The position numbers were made by a program, and so were the translations under genes. The notes below the pieces were generated by a model. That model made no database searches, had not been told where the DNA came from, and saw only the letters and a program-made list of their open reading frames with translations. 64,000 nucleotides of DNA from Thermasporomyces sp040195635 (lineage in GTDB: Bacteria > Actinomycetota > Actinomycetes > Propionibacteriales > Actinopolymorphaceae), in contig NZ_JBEFTX010000021.1 of NCBI RefSeq assembly GCF_040195635.1, forward strand, positions 62,001 to 126,000, read 5' to 3'. This document shows, piece by piece, positions 62,687 through 64,000 of this stretch (positions are counted from its first letter, which is position 1; every line of letters starts with the position of its first letter).

Positions 62687-63835
62687 ATGCCGAAGAAGCA
62701 AACAACCAGGGGCCGGAACGCCCGCGCTGCGGCACGTGACGGCGAGAAGTTCACCACTGCGTTGCGCCGGCTGTCATCGGCGCCGGAGATGCGTACAGGC
62801 GATGGCCGCCTGGAGCTTGAGTTCAGCGGCGCGATCTTTCAGTGGCGCGGTCCGGCGCCGTACTACTTCGTTGCGGTGCCTGAGGAGCAGAGCCTCCAGC
62901 TGAAAGTGGCGACGTCCGGCACCAGCTATCACCGGGGAATGCTCCGGGTACAGGCGCGGATCGGCGATGTCGAGTGGGCGACATCGATGTGGCACAAGGA
63001 CAGGCGTTACGTCCTCCCGATAAGGGACTCGGTGCGCAAGCCTAGGGGCCTCGCCGACGGGGACACCGTCACGATCCACCTCACTGTGGCCGTCCCAGCG
63101 CTGGACAAGAGGCAGGATCCCGCTCGGGCGCGTCCTGCTCGAGCCAATCGCAAAGCACCTCAGGCAGCCGGGCGACGCCAACCAGGTAGCGGAGACGATC
63201 AACAGGTGGGGCGCAGCGGAGCAGGCGCCAAGAGTCGCAAGAGGCCACAGGTCACCGACGATCAACTCCGGATCGTCCCCGCGAACGAGGCGACCTGGGA
63301 AGACCTGCAGGCCATCTTCGGCGTACGTGGCTCTTCATCCGTCTGCTGGTGCCAGCGGTACAAGATGCGGCCCAAGGAGGGTTGGGCCACGGTTGGTGCC
63401 GAGGGACTCGCCTCCCGGCTCCGAGAGCAGACCGGCTGCGGGCAGCCGGAGTCGGCCACCACGACCGGCCTGGTCGCCTACCTCGACGGTGAGCCAGTCG
63501 GCTGGTGCGCGGTCGACCCGCGACCGTCCAACCCGCGCCTGCTGAGCCACTGCCCCGTGCCCTGGGCCGGCCGAGCCGAGGACAAGACGGATGACAGCGT
63601 GTGGGCGGTGACGTGCTTTGTCACCCGGGCCGGCTATCGGCGCCGCGGCATCAGCCGGGCACTTGCCCGCGCCGCCGTCGACTTCGCCCGACAACGCGGC
63701 GCCCGCGCCCTGGAGGGCTATCCCCACAGCACCGAAGTCTTTCACGTCGGCACCCCCAACGTCTTCGCCGCCGCCGGCTTCGTCGAGGTGAGCAGACCCA
63801 CCACCAGGCGCATCCTCATGCGCATCGATTTCTAG
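62687..63835 (+). CDS. DUF1905 domain fused to GNAT acetyltransferase
   Basis: 382 aa from ATG 62687 (MPKKQTTRGR). Residues about 40-140 are a DUF1905 beta-barrel (LELEFSGAIFQWRGPAPYYFVAVPEE ... VQARIGDVEWATSMWH in pieces, and YVLPIRDSVRKPRGLADGDTV). A basic linker follows (about 145-190). The GNAT domain (about 195-382) has SSSVCWCQRYKM, GLVAYLDGEPVGWCAVDPR and acetyl-CoA loop CFVTRAGYRRRGISRAL. This C-terminal type is like the YafP/EryK-neighbour acetyltransferases common in actinobacteria. The fusion is uncommon in my experience. Substrate unknown. Confidence 0.82.
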   Translation: MPKKQTTRGRNARAAARDGEKFTTALRRLSSAPEMRTGDGRLELEFSGAIFQWRGPAPYYFVAVPEEQSLQLKVATSGTSYHRGMLRVQARIGDVEWATSMWHKDRRYVLPIRDSVRKPRGLADGDTVTIHLTVAVPALDKRQDPARARPARANRKAPQAAGRRQPGSGDDQQVGRSGAGAKSRKRPQVTDDQLRIVPANEATWEDLQAIFGVRGSSSVCWCQRYKMRPKEGWATVGAEGLASRLREQTGCGQPESATTTGLVAYLDGEPVGWCAVDPRPSNPRLLSHCPVPWAGRAEDKTDDSVWAVTCFVTRAGYRRRGISRALARAAVDFARQRGARALEGYPHSTEVFHVGTPNVFAAAGFVEVSRPTTRRILMRIDF

Positions 63836-63875
63836 GGGGTGTCTGATCGATCGTGATCCATCAGACACCCCCTAG
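63832..63875. terminator. Perfect 16-bp-arm hairpin over the stop codon
   Basis: CTAGGGGGTGTCTGAT (63832-63847) and ATCAGACACCCCCTAG (63860-63875) pair perfectly around 12 nt. The left arm contains the TAG stop of the GNAT fusion gene. A terminator is likely. The GGGGGTGTCTGA word also resembles insertion-sequence ends, but no transposase is seen. The remaining bases to 64000 hold nothing I can call. Confidence 0.65.
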
Positions 63876-64000
63876 CAGCGCTCACATCGGCCAGGGCAGC
63901 CCAGGCACGGCCTCGGGACAGCTGAACTGACGGTCGAATACCGAACAAGACCCGATTCGACGACCCAACCATGACCCGGGCGTGTTCCATGACGTGGATG

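Noticed and set aside
63832..63875. End of an insertion sequence
   Set aside because: No transposase or second matching end is present in the window; a terminator is the simpler reading.

Overview
The window is high-GC actinobacterial DNA. The evidence is strong G/C third-position bias, frequent GTG starts, 1-4 nt ATGA/GTGA gene overlaps, and genes typical of the phylum: a multifunctional 2-oxoglutarate decarboxylase (kgd), WhiB, SigR-RsrA, RsbW-SigF, Ni-superoxide dismutase, PdtaS, ribosomal protein bL37 and an F420-dependent oxidoreductase. Gene order looks most like Propionibacteriales (Nocardioides/Kribbella/Actinopolymorpha type), but that placement is a guess. No rRNA, tRNA, CRISPR array or transposase was seen.

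Layout. 0-9.3 kb: a two-domain SagB-type nitroreductase at the edge, a repeat-rich cytoplasmic protein, kgd with its small DUF6104 follower, an AbiE type IV toxin-antitoxin locus whose toxin gene is frameshifted, and a small secreted protein gene. 9.4-18.95 kb: an accessory block with an ArsR/DUF5937-like regulator, membrane and lipoprotein genes, a tightly overlapping PrsW protease operon, and a SARP regulator fused to a glycosidase-like domain that seems to lack both catalytic glutamates. The block is flanked by 17-bp direct repeats (9358-9374 and 18953-18969), each a palindromic operator-like site next to a gene start. This suggests that the block split a divergent pair: the secreted protein and a two-component system (18986-21132). 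The histidine kinase now carries an in-frame stop. 21.0-24.1 kb: an operon of a 42-aa basic Ser/Thr-rich peptide, an ABC exporter and a lone Ser/Thr kinase, preceded by an array of hyphenated palindromes.

24.1-41.5 kb: quinone oxidoreductase, malic enzyme, a polar amino-acid ABC importer, sodX/sodN, rsbW-sigF, whiB with a CRP-like site upstream, a five-unit 35-nt terminator-like array, pdtaS, DUF2785, a DUF3311/MctP-type carboxylate transporter, an acetolactate-synthase-like enzyme, a double GNAT protein and a biotinyl carrier protein. 41.6-50.2 kb: paired membrane HD-domain proteins (one a canonical HD-GYP, the other degenerate), a gene-poor stretch, bL37, rsrA-sigR with a perfect SigR-type autoregulatory promoter, an alpha/beta hydrolase, a YedK/HMCES DNA-protein crosslink protein and an archaeal-type AspRS. 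50.2-64 kb: a DoxX-type protein, ArsR-type regulator plus MFS exporter (two such pairs), aroA-rsgA, an AKR/F420-PPOX pair with a divergent MmyB-type regulator, DUF2231, hisN, a CBS-domain protein and a DUF1905-GNAT fusion.

Repeats stand out. A 91-nt hairpin element occurs twice, at 25098 and 50201, with a covarying base pair in its stem. Further large hairpins lie at 62395 and 63832. Several proteins carry short in-frame tandem repeats. The best candidates for something undescribed are the peptide-exporter-kinase operon with its palindrome array, the split two-component locus, the SARP-pseudoglycosidase fusion and the 91-nt element.
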